Both the position numbers and the translations under genes were made by a program. A DNA stretch of 21,803 bases from Phycisphaerales bacterium (GTDB lineage Bacteria; Planctomycetota; Phycisphaerae; Phycisphaerales; UBA1924), in the NCBI GenBank assembly GCA_016764015.1, contig JAESSR010000015.1, positions 1-21,803 on the forward strand, given 5' to 3'. This document shows, one piece after another, positions 7,394 through 14,443 of this stretch (position 1 is the first letter of the stretch; each line of letters begins with the position of its first letter). Below the pieces are notes generated by a model. It was not told where the DNA came from. It saw nothing but the letters and a program-made list of their open reading frames with translations, and made no database searches.

Positions 7394-9394
7394 TTACTCT
7401 ATCGCACGCAGCGTCATTTCGAGTTCGAGGGTTTCGTTGCCTCGGATGACGGTGAGTGTGATGGTGTCGCCGGGTTCATGATCGGTGAGGATGGGCATCC
7501 ATGTTTCGACGGATTCAAGTTCGGTGCCGTTCCATTTGGTGATGCGATCGCCGGGGTGAAGCCCTGCAGCCGATGCTGAGGTGTCCTCGAAGACGCGTTC
7601 GATGTTCATGCCGCCCTTGGAGCTGTTCGATGGGATGATGCCCACACGGACATTTGGGCCTTCTTTTTCAGGCTTTTTGGCACGGGACATCGGGTGTTCG
7701 AGCCGGTCGGATCGCGTCGCTGCATCGTGGGCTATCGCGGAGACCAAAAGCGATGTGCGGACGCAGCCTTCGAAGTCGATGAACTCGATGGTATCTTCGG
7801 GTGCGTGGTAGCGTTCATGGAGCCCGGTGAAGAAGAACAAGTTTGGGATTCCCACTGCATCGAACGACGCGTGGTCTGATCGACCTTCGCCGACGGATAC
7901 TTCGGTAGAGTAGGGGACAGCCGCCGCCTTGAGGTGCGGCGCGGTGAGTTCCTTGAAACCTTTGGATGATTTGAACCCGCCGATTTCGAGGAGCCCATCG
8001 GAGAGCGTGCCGACCATATCGAGATTGAGCATCATCACATGGTCTTCGAGTGGTGCGATAGGGTGCTTGACATAGAAGCGTGAGCCGTTGAGTCCGGATT
8101 CTTCTGCGGTGAACCAGAGGAACAAAATCGAGCGCGCATCTTGGTCATCGGCGAGGAGCTGGTATTGTGCGGTGAGTGTCTTCGCTGAGAGCAGGTTGGC
8201 AACGGTGCCCGATCCATTGTCGTCAGCACCGGGGTGGAGTTCATCGCGTCGGCGTGTGCCGAACTTGCCGTACCCGAGATGGTCGTAGTGTGATCCGATG
8301 ACGACATATTCATCCTTGAGTGCGCCCTTGCCGGGCAAGATCGCGCCGATGTTCGAGGTCCACTTTGGTGTGCGTTCGATCTGGATTTCGAGTGATATTT
8401 CGTTTTCGCCGAGTGGGAGGACGATGCCGGATTCGTTGGCTCTGGCGATGAGCCCATCAAGGGTCTGCGAAGAATCTGTATAAGCGATGATCGCGTTGGC
8501 GACTTCGTGCGTCACATGAATCACCGGGATGTCGTACTGCGGGCCGGTCTGTTTGCCCATCCTTGATGACGGTGGGGCGGTAGAGCTGATCGTTTCAAGT
8601 AAACCGACCTTGTCGTCTTGTGCGTTTGGTGGGGAGACAATAATGACGGCGGCTGCTCCTCGGCGTTCGAGCGCGGTCACTTTGTAAGTCAGCCGAGCGT
8701 TGTGCGACCATTTTCCATCGCGCCACTGAGACGATCCATCATCGTTCATTGGCTCGTAGTTGAGGACAAGTGCGATCTTGTCTTGGATGGATTCGGAGGT
8801 TTCGAATCCGAGATAGTTGTTTGGTCCTGAGACAATTGCGTACCCAACGAACGCGACCGGTGCGTTGACAGTTGCCGACCCGGAGTACGCCAAAGGCGAG
8901 AAATCTGGGCCGGCGGTGTAGGTTGTATCGCCGACGCTCAGAAGTTCGGTCGTCGCGGCGGTCTGTGAGCCCATTTGCATTTGTTGGCGGAAGGATTGGA
9001 AGAATAAGTCTGAAGCTGGGCCGTCGATATCAGAGGCTTCGGCTGGGAACGCCGGGGTGAGACCGAGCGTAGTGAGGTGTGATTCGATGTATTGGGCAGC
9101 GTCCTCGATGCCTCGCGAGCCGGGGACTCGCCCTTCCATTGATGGATCGGCGATGATGTCGAGCATTGTGGTGTAGTCTTCGATCAATGCCGGGTCGATC
9201 TCGGGGAGCTCATCGTATACTCGAGCGAGTTCTTCGCGTTCTTGGTTGCGTTCGTTCTCCTCAAGCTGACGCTGAGCCCGGCGAGCCCGAACCTCGTCGG
9301 CGGTCTCTGGGCCGAGCGATGAAGAGGATGTTGTGGCGGCGGCGGGGAGTGCGAGGGAGAAGAGGATGGTGAGGATGAGGATTGGGTTGAGCAT
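7394..9394 (-). CDS. Secreted M28 aminopeptidase with PA-like insert and C-terminal PDZ domain
   Basis: A 666-residue exported peptidase. The signal peptide spans about residues 1-20, with a likely cleavage after PAAA. Residues 32-62 form a highly charged Arg/Glu helix, possibly a coiled coil. A PA-like domain covers roughly 165-310. The M28 catalytic core has H369 in GSHYDHLG, D391 in GADDNGSG, the base/ligand pair E431-E432 in TAEESG, D459 in NLDMVG and H530 in ERYHAPEDT, so the metal-binding set looks complete. Residues 579-666 form a PDZ domain (GIIPSN...SAAGLHPGDRITKWNG). The enzyme should release N-terminal residues from peptides outside the cytoplasm; PDZ and PA parts usually control substrate access. 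No SD or leaderless -10 is convincing upstream; a TATCCC/TATCTC stretch about 20-30 bases before the ATG is a weak promoter candidate. Confidence 0.93.
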   Translation of the reverse strand: MLNPILILTILFSLALPAAATTSSSSLGPETADEVRARRAQRQLEENERNQEREELARVYDELPEIDPALIEDYTTMLDIIADPSMEGRVPGSRGIEDAAQYIESHLTTLGLTPAFPAEASDIDGPASDLFFQSFRQQMQMGSQTAATTELLSVGDTTYTAGPDFSPLAYSGSATVNAPVAFVGYAIVSGPNNYLGFETSESIQDKIALVLNYEPMNDDGSSQWRDGKWSHNARLTYKVTALERRGAAAVIIVSPPNAQDDKVGLLETISSTAPPSSRMGKQTGPQYDIPVIHVTHEVANAIIAYTDSSQTLDGLIARANESGIVLPLGENEISLEIQIERTPKWTSNIGAILPGKGALKDEYVVIGSHYDHLGYGKFGTRRRDELHPGADDNGSGTVANLLSAKTLTAQYQLLADDQDARSILFLWFTAEESGLNGSRFYVKHPIAPLEDHVMMLNLDMVGTLSDGLLEIGGFKSSKGFKELTAPHLKAAAVPYSTEVSVGEGRSDHASFDAVGIPNLFFFTGLHERYHAPEDTIEFIDFEGCVRTSLLVSAIAHDAATRSDRLEHPMSRAKKPEKEGPNVRVGIIPSNSSKGGMNIERVFEDTSASAAGLHPGDRITKWNGTELESVETWMPILTDHEPGDTITLTVIRGNETLELEMTLRAIE

Positions 9395-9488
9395 TTTGGG
9401 AGTCCGGGGGATGAGATAGGGATATTCGATTGTAGTAGTGTAGTGGGGATTGGTTGCTGGGGGGCGAGCAGAGTGATGAGATAAGGGG

Positions 9489-9494
9489 TAGAAT
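9489..9494 (+). promoter_or_regulatory. Possible -10 element of the ATPase/DUF4276 cassette
   Basis: TAGAAT ends 30 bases before the ATG at 9525, predicting a start near 9501. No clear -35 box. The 130-base gap upstream of the cassette (9395-9524) shows nothing else that I can name. Confidence 0.35.
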
Positions 9495-9524
9495 CACATG
9501 TGGGTTGGGTGTGGAATCTGATTC

Positions 9525-10775
9525 ATGGATAAGAAATTGGTCATGGAGTTGGCTGTTAGGAATAACTTACTCATGCAGACAAAAATTGAGAGTATTCGCC
9601 TGAAAAATTTCAAAGCCTTCAAAGATGCAACAATGCGTGACATGCCGGCATTGTGTGTGATTGTTGGTGCGAATGGATCAGGAAAAACGACGCTGTTTGA
9701 TGTCTTTGGATTTCTTCGAGATTCCATGACCGAGAATGTACAGGTTGCCTTAAGTAGGAGAGGTGGGTTTAAAGAGTTTAAAACACGAGATGCAGAAGGC
9801 CCGATCGAGATTGAGTTGAAGTTTCGGTTTTCATCAACCACTCAGTCAGGCTCGAAGATGCCATTGGCTACTTATACACTTGCGGTGAATGAGAGGGATG
9901 GGAAGGCTGTTGTCGAACGGGAAGAGTTGAAGTATCGCAGAGGTAGGTATGGGCAGCCTTGGAGGTTTCTATCCTTTGCCTTTGGCAAGGGTGAAGCTGT
10001 GACGAACGAGTTTGCAGAAGTTGAAGATGAAAGAGACCTTGAGCGAGATGAGCATACACTCGCGAGTCCAAATATTCTTGCCATCAAAGGGCTTGGGCAG
10101 TTTCAGCAATATCCTGTTGTCATGGCGCTTGGGCAAATGATCGAGAACTGGCATGTTTCAGATTTTCATATCAATAGTGCTCAGAGCCAACCTGATGCGG
10201 GGTACGCGGAGCACCTTTCCAGCCAAGGTGAAAACTTGGCGCTCGTAACGCAGTTTTTGCACGAGCATCACAGAGATATATTTGATCAAATCCTTCAGAA
10301 ACTTGCAGAGAGAGTACCGGGTATTTCCAAGGTTGAGGCGAAGACATCAGAAGAAGGGCGGGTCTTGTTGAAGTTTAAAGATGGGGCGTTCAAAGACCCT
10401 TTCCTTTCTCGATATGTTTCCGATGGCACAATCAAGATGTTTGCTTATTTGCTCTTGCTCTACGATCCGGCTCCACACCCGTTGCTCTGTGTTGAGGAGC
10501 CTGAAAATCAGTTATATCCAACGCTCTTGTATGCACTTGCTGAGGAGTTTGAGCATTACGCCACACAAGGGGGGCAGGTGCTCGTTTCGACTCACTCGCC
10601 AGACTTCTTGAATGCTGTAGACATTGAGAGTGTATTTTGGTTGGTCAAGGAAAAAGGTTTCACTCAGATCAAGCGGGCGAAAGATGACAAACAAATTTGC
10701 AAATTTATGGCCGATGGAGACAAGATGGGTTATCTCTGGAAGCAAGGCTTCTTTGAGGGGGCCAATCCACTATGA
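9525..10775 (+). CDS. ABC/RecF-type AAA ATPase (AAA_21/OLD-like), first gene of a putative defence pair
   Basis: A 416-residue ATPase of the SMC/RecF/OLD-like group. It has Walker A GANGSGKTT (48-56), an ABC-signature-like YVSDGTIK (297-304), Walker B LLCVEEPENQLYP (320-332) and the H-loop STHSPDF (355-361). The long central region (about 90-290) is the variable insert of such proteins. There is no TOPRIM domain in the chain; the next gene may supply it. The family N-terminus would normally begin at MQTKIESIRLKNFKAF, so the ATG at 9573 (with TTAGGA about 11 bases upstream) is a serious alternative start to 9525. The gene is visibly AT-richer than its neighbours and not enriched in GATC, unlike them, which suggests horizontal acquisition. 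It overlaps the next gene by 4 bases (ATGA). Confidence 0.87.
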   Translation: MDKKLVMELAVRNNLLMQTKIESIRLKNFKAFKDATMRDMPALCVIVGANGSGKTTLFDVFGFLRDSMTENVQVALSRRGGFKEFKTRDAEGPIEIELKFRFSSTTQSGSKMPLATYTLAVNERDGKAVVEREELKYRRGRYGQPWRFLSFAFGKGEAVTNEFAEVEDERDLERDEHTLASPNILAIKGLGQFQQYPVVMALGQMIENWHVSDFHINSAQSQPDAGYAEHLSSQGENLALVTQFLHEHHRDIFDQILQKLAERVPGISKVEAKTSEEGRVLLKFKDGAFKDPFLSRYVSDGTIKMFAYLLLLYDPAPHPLLCVEEPENQLYPTLLYALAEEFEHYATQGGQVLVSTHSPDFLNAVDIESVFWLVKEKGFTQIKRAKDDKQICKFMADGDKMGYLWKQGFFEGANPL

Positions 10776-11332
10776 AGACTCTGGTCGTTTTTACAGAAGA
10801 AATTTCCGCTCAGTATATGCTTCAATCACTTTTGCCGCGATTGTTGCCAGTTGATATGTGTTTCAAATGCATTGCATTTGAGGGGAAGCAAGACTTGAAG
10901 AAGCAGCTTCCAATTAAGCTGAGAGGCTGGATGGCTCCGGATACTTGCTTTCTTGTGCTTTGCGATCAAGATAATAATGATTGTGTCTCACTCAAGAAAG
11001 AACTACAGGGGATATGCAACCCAAATAGGCAGGATGTGCTCATCCGGATCGTTTGTCGTGAGTTGGAAGGGTGGTATTTTGGTGACCTTGGTGCTGTGGG
11101 GGATGCACTGAACATAGATGGATTAGATGCCTATCAGCGAAAGGCAAGATATCGTAATCCGGACGGCATTCAAAACCCTGCTACAGAACTGAAGCGTATC
11201 ACGAGTGTCCAGTATCAAAAGGTTGGATCAGCGCGACAGATTGGTGAATGCTTGAGGCTCGATGGTTCGAGTTCAATAAGTTTTCAGCACTTTATTGATG
11301 GCGTTCGTCGGATTATGGAGATAAATAATTAG
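10772..11332 (+). CDS. DUF4276-family TOPRIM-like protein, second gene of the putative defence pair
   Basis: A 186-residue protein that matches my knowledge of the DUF4276 family. It has an N-terminal strand with FTEEISAQ (E9/E10), an acidic DxD-type motif LCDQDNNDC (D65, D67), and the hallmark CRELEGWYFGDLGAV (95-109). The Glu and DxD pattern resembles a TOPRIM metal site, so a nuclease is plausible, though activity is inferred. It is translationally coupled to the ATPase (ATGA overlap). An ABC-type ATPase with a separate TOPRIM-like partner is the layout of phage-defence systems such as PARIS (AriA/AriB), but PARIS uses a different domain (DUF4435), so this is an analogue rather than the same system. 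The 3' end runs 20 bases into the convergent lipB gene. Confidence 0.8.
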   Translation: MKTLVVFTEEISAQYMLQSLLPRLLPVDMCFKCIAFEGKQDLKKQLPIKLRGWMAPDTCFLVLCDQDNNDCVSLKKELQGICNPNRQDVLIRIVCRELEGWYFGDLGAVGDALNIDGLDAYQRKARYRNPDGIQNPATELKRITSVQYQKVGSARQIGECLRLDGSSSISFQHFIDGVRRIMEINN

Positions 11333-12011
11333 CAAGATTCGTGAAGAGGGTATTGGCGAGTTGTTCGAGGGTGGGGGAGGTAACTTCGCCGAGGAGTTGG
11401 GCTATTGAAGTCACTGGTCGGCCTTCAAGTCCGCAGGGAACCAGCAACTTGTAGTGGTCCATATTTGGATTGAGGTTGAGGGCAAGCCCGTGGAGGGTGA
11501 TCCATTTGCGGACGCGGACTCCTATGGCGCAGATTTTGGCGGGTTGGTCTGATTCGAAATGCAGGGTTGGGTTGTCTGTTGGTGCGACCCATACGCCGGT
11601 GGCGGTGGGATCTGTGTGGGCGACGATGTCGTAGGTTGCCAGGGTGTCGATGACTGATTGTTCGAGGGTGCGGATGTAGTCGTGGATGCGGAGTTTGGCA
11701 GCGTTGAGATCGATGATTGGGTAGCAGACGAGTTGACCTGGGCCGTGGTAAGTGACATCGCCGCCGCGGTCTGTTTGGTGGAGTTGTACGCCGGCGGCTG
11801 CGAGTTGGGATTCGGTGGCGAGTATATGGCCGGGGGCGTCTGGGCGGCGGGTGACGGTGATGATCGGCGGGTGCTCGATCATCAGCACCCGCCCGAGTTC
11901 GGCGGTGTCGGTCTTTCGGGCATCGAGGATTTGGGTGTGGTGGTGCTGTTGGAGCTCGTAGGCGGGCTCGTAGGGGAGGCTTTGGAGGGAGATGTGGGTG
12001 AGAGGTCGCAC
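11313..12011 (-). CDS. lipB: Octanoyl-[acyl carrier protein]-protein transferase LipB
   Basis: A 232-residue enzyme that moves octanoate from acyl carrier protein to lipoyl domains, the first step of lipoate assembly. Motifs: RGGDVTYHGPGQLVCYPI (82-99), the catalytic Lys K159 in AKICAIGVRVRKW, the substrate loop TLHGLALNLN (172-181), and catalytic C193 in VPCGLEGRPVTSI. The start is a GTG at 12011, directly preceded by a -10 hexamer, so leaderless translation from GTG is predicted. It follows the propeller gene on the same strand with a 42-base gap but has its own promoter. Its last codons overlap the 3' end of the foreign-looking DUF4276 gene, so its last seven codons or so may have been re-made when that cassette arrived. 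lipA is not in view. Confidence 0.95.
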   Translation of the reverse strand: MRPLTHISLQSLPYEPAYELQQHHHTQILDARKTDTAELGRVLMIEHPPIITVTRRPDAPGHILATESQLAAAGVQLHQTDRGGDVTYHGPGQLVCYPIIDLNAAKLRIHDYIRTLEQSVIDTLATYDIVAHTDPTATGVWVAPTDNPTLHFESDQPAKICAIGVRVRKWITLHGLALNLNPNMDHYKLLVPCGLEGRPVTSIAQLLGEVTSPTLEQLANTLFTNLANYLSP

Positions 12012-12016
12012 GAGTG

Positions 12017-12022
12017 ATGATA
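12017..12022 (-). promoter_or_regulatory. -10 element of lipB, predicted leaderless with GTG start
   Basis: Minus-strand TATCAT ends 5 bases before the GTG (G at 12011), so the predicted start of transcription falls on the start codon. Confidence 0.5.
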
Positions 12023-12053
12023 TGCGTGCAGAGGGCGTTGGGGAACGGCGTGA

Positions 12054-13415
12054 TTATTGACATCCAGCGGCGAAGGCTTGGAGGAATACGCTGACATCGA
12101 AGAAGTTCCATCGGCTATCGTTGTTATAATCGGCGATGGGGTCTTGGGTCTTGAGGGCGGTGATAAACATGGATATATCGAAGAAGTTGAGGGACCCATC
12201 ATCGTTGAGGTCTACTAAGCACGGTACGGAGAAGAAATATGCCGAACCTAAAGCATCATCAAGTGGAGATCCGACAACAACGGTCCCATTATTGATGTCC
12301 AAGGCAGTGCCAAAGTAATCGTATTGCTCCCCATCGCTTGCGACGAGTTTGGTAATCAGTAATCCGGTTGACATTGAAAAGAGGTATGCAGACCCAGAGC
12401 GAATCCCACTGGGCTCGTCGAACTTTGAGCCGATTGCGATCGTGTCGCCATCCATAGCGATTGTTTCACCGAAGGCTTGCGAGATCAATTCATTCGTCGG
12501 AAAGAGTTTGTTCAGCCGTTCTCCGGTTGTGGCATTGAAGAGATACGCCGTCCCAATTTCTATATTCTCGGCATCGTACCCGGGTGCTCCTACGGCGAGG
12601 ATCCCATTATGGATGTCAACGGATCGGCCGAAGAAGTCTCTTGTTCGCAGATCATTGGGGATGATCTTCATGAGTTGGGAGCCAGTCGCGGCGTCAAACA
12701 GGTACACGGCACCCGCGTTGTTTCCATGAGCATTATCGTCGCCATGGGCGCCCGCCGCGAGGATTCCGTTTTCCATTGCAACTGCATTCGCAAAGAGTTG
12801 AGTGGAGCCCGGATCGTTTGGGGTGATTCTAAGTGTCAACGATTGGGCATCGATGTCATAGAGATAGACTGCGTTTGGGTCTTTGGCGAAATCGTTGCCG
12901 ACCGATGCGATAGCCAACAGGTTGCCATCGACTGCCATTGAGTAACCAAAGTGTCCAAAAGACGCTCCGTCTGATGGTTGTATTGTCGCGATTTCTTCGA
13001 AAGTCTGCCTATCGAATAGGAATACCATGCCCGAGTTGCCGTCGATTGCTTGGGCATTGAGTGCGCTGACGGCAATGATGTTGTCTCCAATCACAATTCC
13101 CTCGCCGAACCGATCGTAATCTGCGATGATGCTCGGTGTCAGTTGTGCGATCTGTTCTCCGGTCGAAGTAATGAGTACATAGGCAGTTCCAGTATTTTCG
13201 CCCAGTTCATCATCTGAGGGTGCACCCACAACTGTGATATCATCCTTGACGGCGATTACTCTCCCGAATGCTGATCCTGGGGTCATCGTTTGGGTGAAGA
13301 TTTTAAAATCTTCATTCAAGACCTGGGCGTGTGATGATGTGCTCGTTGCTACGAGCGTGGTGAGCAATGCAGTAAGTGTGAGGGAATGAATGATGCGTGT
13401 TGGATGTACAAGCAT
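12054..13415 (-). CDS. Secreted seven-repeat FG-GAP-like beta-propeller with dockerin-like C-terminus
   Basis: A 453-residue exported protein. The signal peptide is residues 1-30 (ends SSHAQ). Seven repeats of about 53 residues follow, beginning with FG or FA at residues 50, 103, 156, 208, 262, 315 and 368. Each has the form FG-x-x-(h)-x-h-x-x-x-x-h-A-h-G-A...AYLF(D/N)-x-x-TG, with h hydrophobic, pointing to a closed seven-bladed propeller. Residues 399-453 form a dockerin-like domain with two Ca-loops, DLNDDGSLNFFD (402-413) and DYNNDSRWNFFD (429-440), ending Gly-Cys-Gln. Such ends are common in secreted Phycisphaerae proteins and may mark cell-surface attachment or sorting, which is unproven. 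There is no catalytic motif, so binding or adhesion is more likely than enzymatic activity. The gene has an SD and a normal leader. Confidence 0.85.
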   Translation of the reverse strand: MLVHPTRIIHSLTLTALLTTLVATSTSSHAQVLNEDFKIFTQTMTPGSAFGRVIAVKDDITVVGAPSDDELGENTGTAYVLITSTGEQIAQLTPSIIADYDRFGEGIVIGDNIIAVSALNAQAIDGNSGMVFLFDRQTFEEIATIQPSDGASFGHFGYSMAVDGNLLAIASVGNDFAKDPNAVYLYDIDAQSLTLRITPNDPGSTQLFANAVAMENGILAAGAHGDDNAHGNNAGAVYLFDAATGSQLMKIIPNDLRTRDFFGRSVDIHNGILAVGAPGYDAENIEIGTAYLFNATTGERLNKLFPTNELISQAFGETIAMDGDTIAIGSKFDEPSGIRSGSAYLFSMSTGLLITKLVASDGEQYDYFGTALDINNGTVVVGSPLDDALGSAYFFSVPCLVDLNDDGSLNFFDISMFITALKTQDPIADYNNDSRWNFFDVSVFLQAFAAGCQ

Positions 13416-13422
13416 GCGAAAT

Positions 13423-13451
13423 CTCCAGATCGGCGGGTAGTCACAATGATA
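13423..13451 (-). promoter_or_regulatory. Promoter and SD of the propeller gene
   Basis: Minus-strand TATCAT (13451-13446) predicts a start near 13439. GGAG (13426-13423) follows, 7 bases before the ATG at 13415. This gene therefore has a classic leader, unlike several neighbours. The rest of the 230-base gap to lpxA (13416-13645) shows no gene. Confidence 0.45.
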
Positions 13452-13633
13452 ACATATACGGATTAAGCAACTGTTCGGTCATCAAATGGATGAGGTTCCC
13501 TATTTCTGAAATATCGTGCTTTTGAATTCTGAGGAGGCGTCTCGACGGGGTGAAAATGGGGTTTCAACTCTGTGAAGGCATGCGGGAGGCGGATGCGTGG
13601 TGATCAAAATAGGCAGGTTCGGGTAGAGAGACC

Positions 13634-13639
13634 TATAGT
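13634..13639 (+). promoter_or_regulatory. -10 element of the lpxA operon, predicted leaderless
   Basis: TATAGT ends 6 bases before the ATG at 13646, so the predicted transcription start is the A of the ATG. No SD lies between. Confidence 0.55.
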
Positions 13640-13645
13640 TGCTCC

Positions 13646-14443
13646 ATGAGCAAAGTACATGCGTCGGCGATTATTGGGGATGAGGTTCAACTCGGTGACG
13701 GGGTTGAGATTGGACCGCTTTGTATCCTTACCGGGAAGGTGACGCTTGGCGATGGGGTGAAGCTGATTTCGAGTGTTTCGATTCAGGGGCCGGTGGATAT
13801 TGGGGCGGGTACGGTGTTGTATCCGAGCTCGGCGATTGGGTTTGAGCCTCAGGATTATAAGTTCGCGCCAGGAACACCGACGGCTGGTGTGGTGGTCGGG
13901 TCTGATTCGATCATCCGCGAGCATGTGACGGTTCACGCTGCGAGCAATGACCATACGCCGACGAAAATTGGTAGCCGAGTGATGATGATGGTGTACAGCC
14001 ATGCCGGGCACGATGTGACGGTGGGCGATGATGTGATCATGGTGAACGCGACGCATTTGGCGGGGCATTCGGTGGTGGAGGATCGGGTGATTATGGCTGC
14101 CGGTTCGATGCTGCATCAGTTCGGTCGGATTGGTCGTCAGGCGATGACGAGCGGGTGTACGGTGTTGACGGGTGACTTGCCGCCGTTCTGTTTGGCGGCT
14201 GGGCGGAACAAGATTGTCGGTTTGAATCTGGTCGGCATGCGTCGATCGGGGATGAGCAGCGAAGAGATCAATGCGGTGCGGTATGCGTATAAGACGGTGC
14301 TGCGGAAGAATCCGCCGATGCCTGTGATGAAACAGATGCTCGCTGAGCTTGGCTCGCGCTCGGCTGCGGTGCAGTTGATCGCTGACTTTGTTGAGATTGC
14401 CAAGCGTCCGATTGTGCCTGTTGGCGGACGGAGAGTTTCATGA
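13646..14443 (+). CDS. lpxA: Acyl-ACP--UDP-N-acetylglucosamine O-acyltransferase LpxA
   Basis: A 265-residue left-handed beta-helix acyltransferase that starts lipid A synthesis by adding a 3-hydroxyacyl chain to UDP-GlcNAc. Residues 1-190 carry hexapeptide repeats (for example IIGDEVQLGDGVEIGP). FEPQDYKF (66-73) matches the conserved PQDLKY loop. Catalytic His is H122 in SHAGHDV; H141 (LAGHSV) and H157 (LHQF) match the other conserved His residues. The C-terminal helices include GLNLVGMRRSGMSSEEINAVRYAYK, in two parts 192-202 and 203-216, as in E. coli LpxA. It implies a lipid A-type outer membrane. The usual fabZ and lpxB neighbours are absent. The gene overlaps the next by 4 bases (ATGA), so it heads an operon of three. 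Confidence 0.95.
   Translation: MSKVHASAIIGDEVQLGDGVEIGPLCILTGKVTLGDGVKLISSVSIQGPVDIGAGTVLYPSSAIGFEPQDYKFAPGTPTAGVVVGSDSIIREHVTVHAASNDHTPTKIGSRVMMMVYSHAGHDVTVGDDVIMVNATHLAGHSVVEDRVIMAAGSMLHQFGRIGRQAMTSGCTVLTGDLPPFCLAAGRNKIVGLNLVGMRRSGMSSEEINAVRYAYKTVLRKNPPMPVMKQMLAELGSRSAAVQLIADFVEIAKRPIVPVGGRRVS

Noticed and set aside
9525..11332. PARIS or Gabija system
   Set aside because: The second protein has DUF4276 rather than DUF4435 hallmarks, and there is no UvrD-like helicase (GajB); only the general ATPase plus TOPRIM-like layout is shared.
11425..12111. 228-codon minus-strand open frame in a different frame from lipB
   Set aside because: Its translation is a Pro/Arg/His-rich low-complexity string; lipB in the other frame has all its catalytic motifs.
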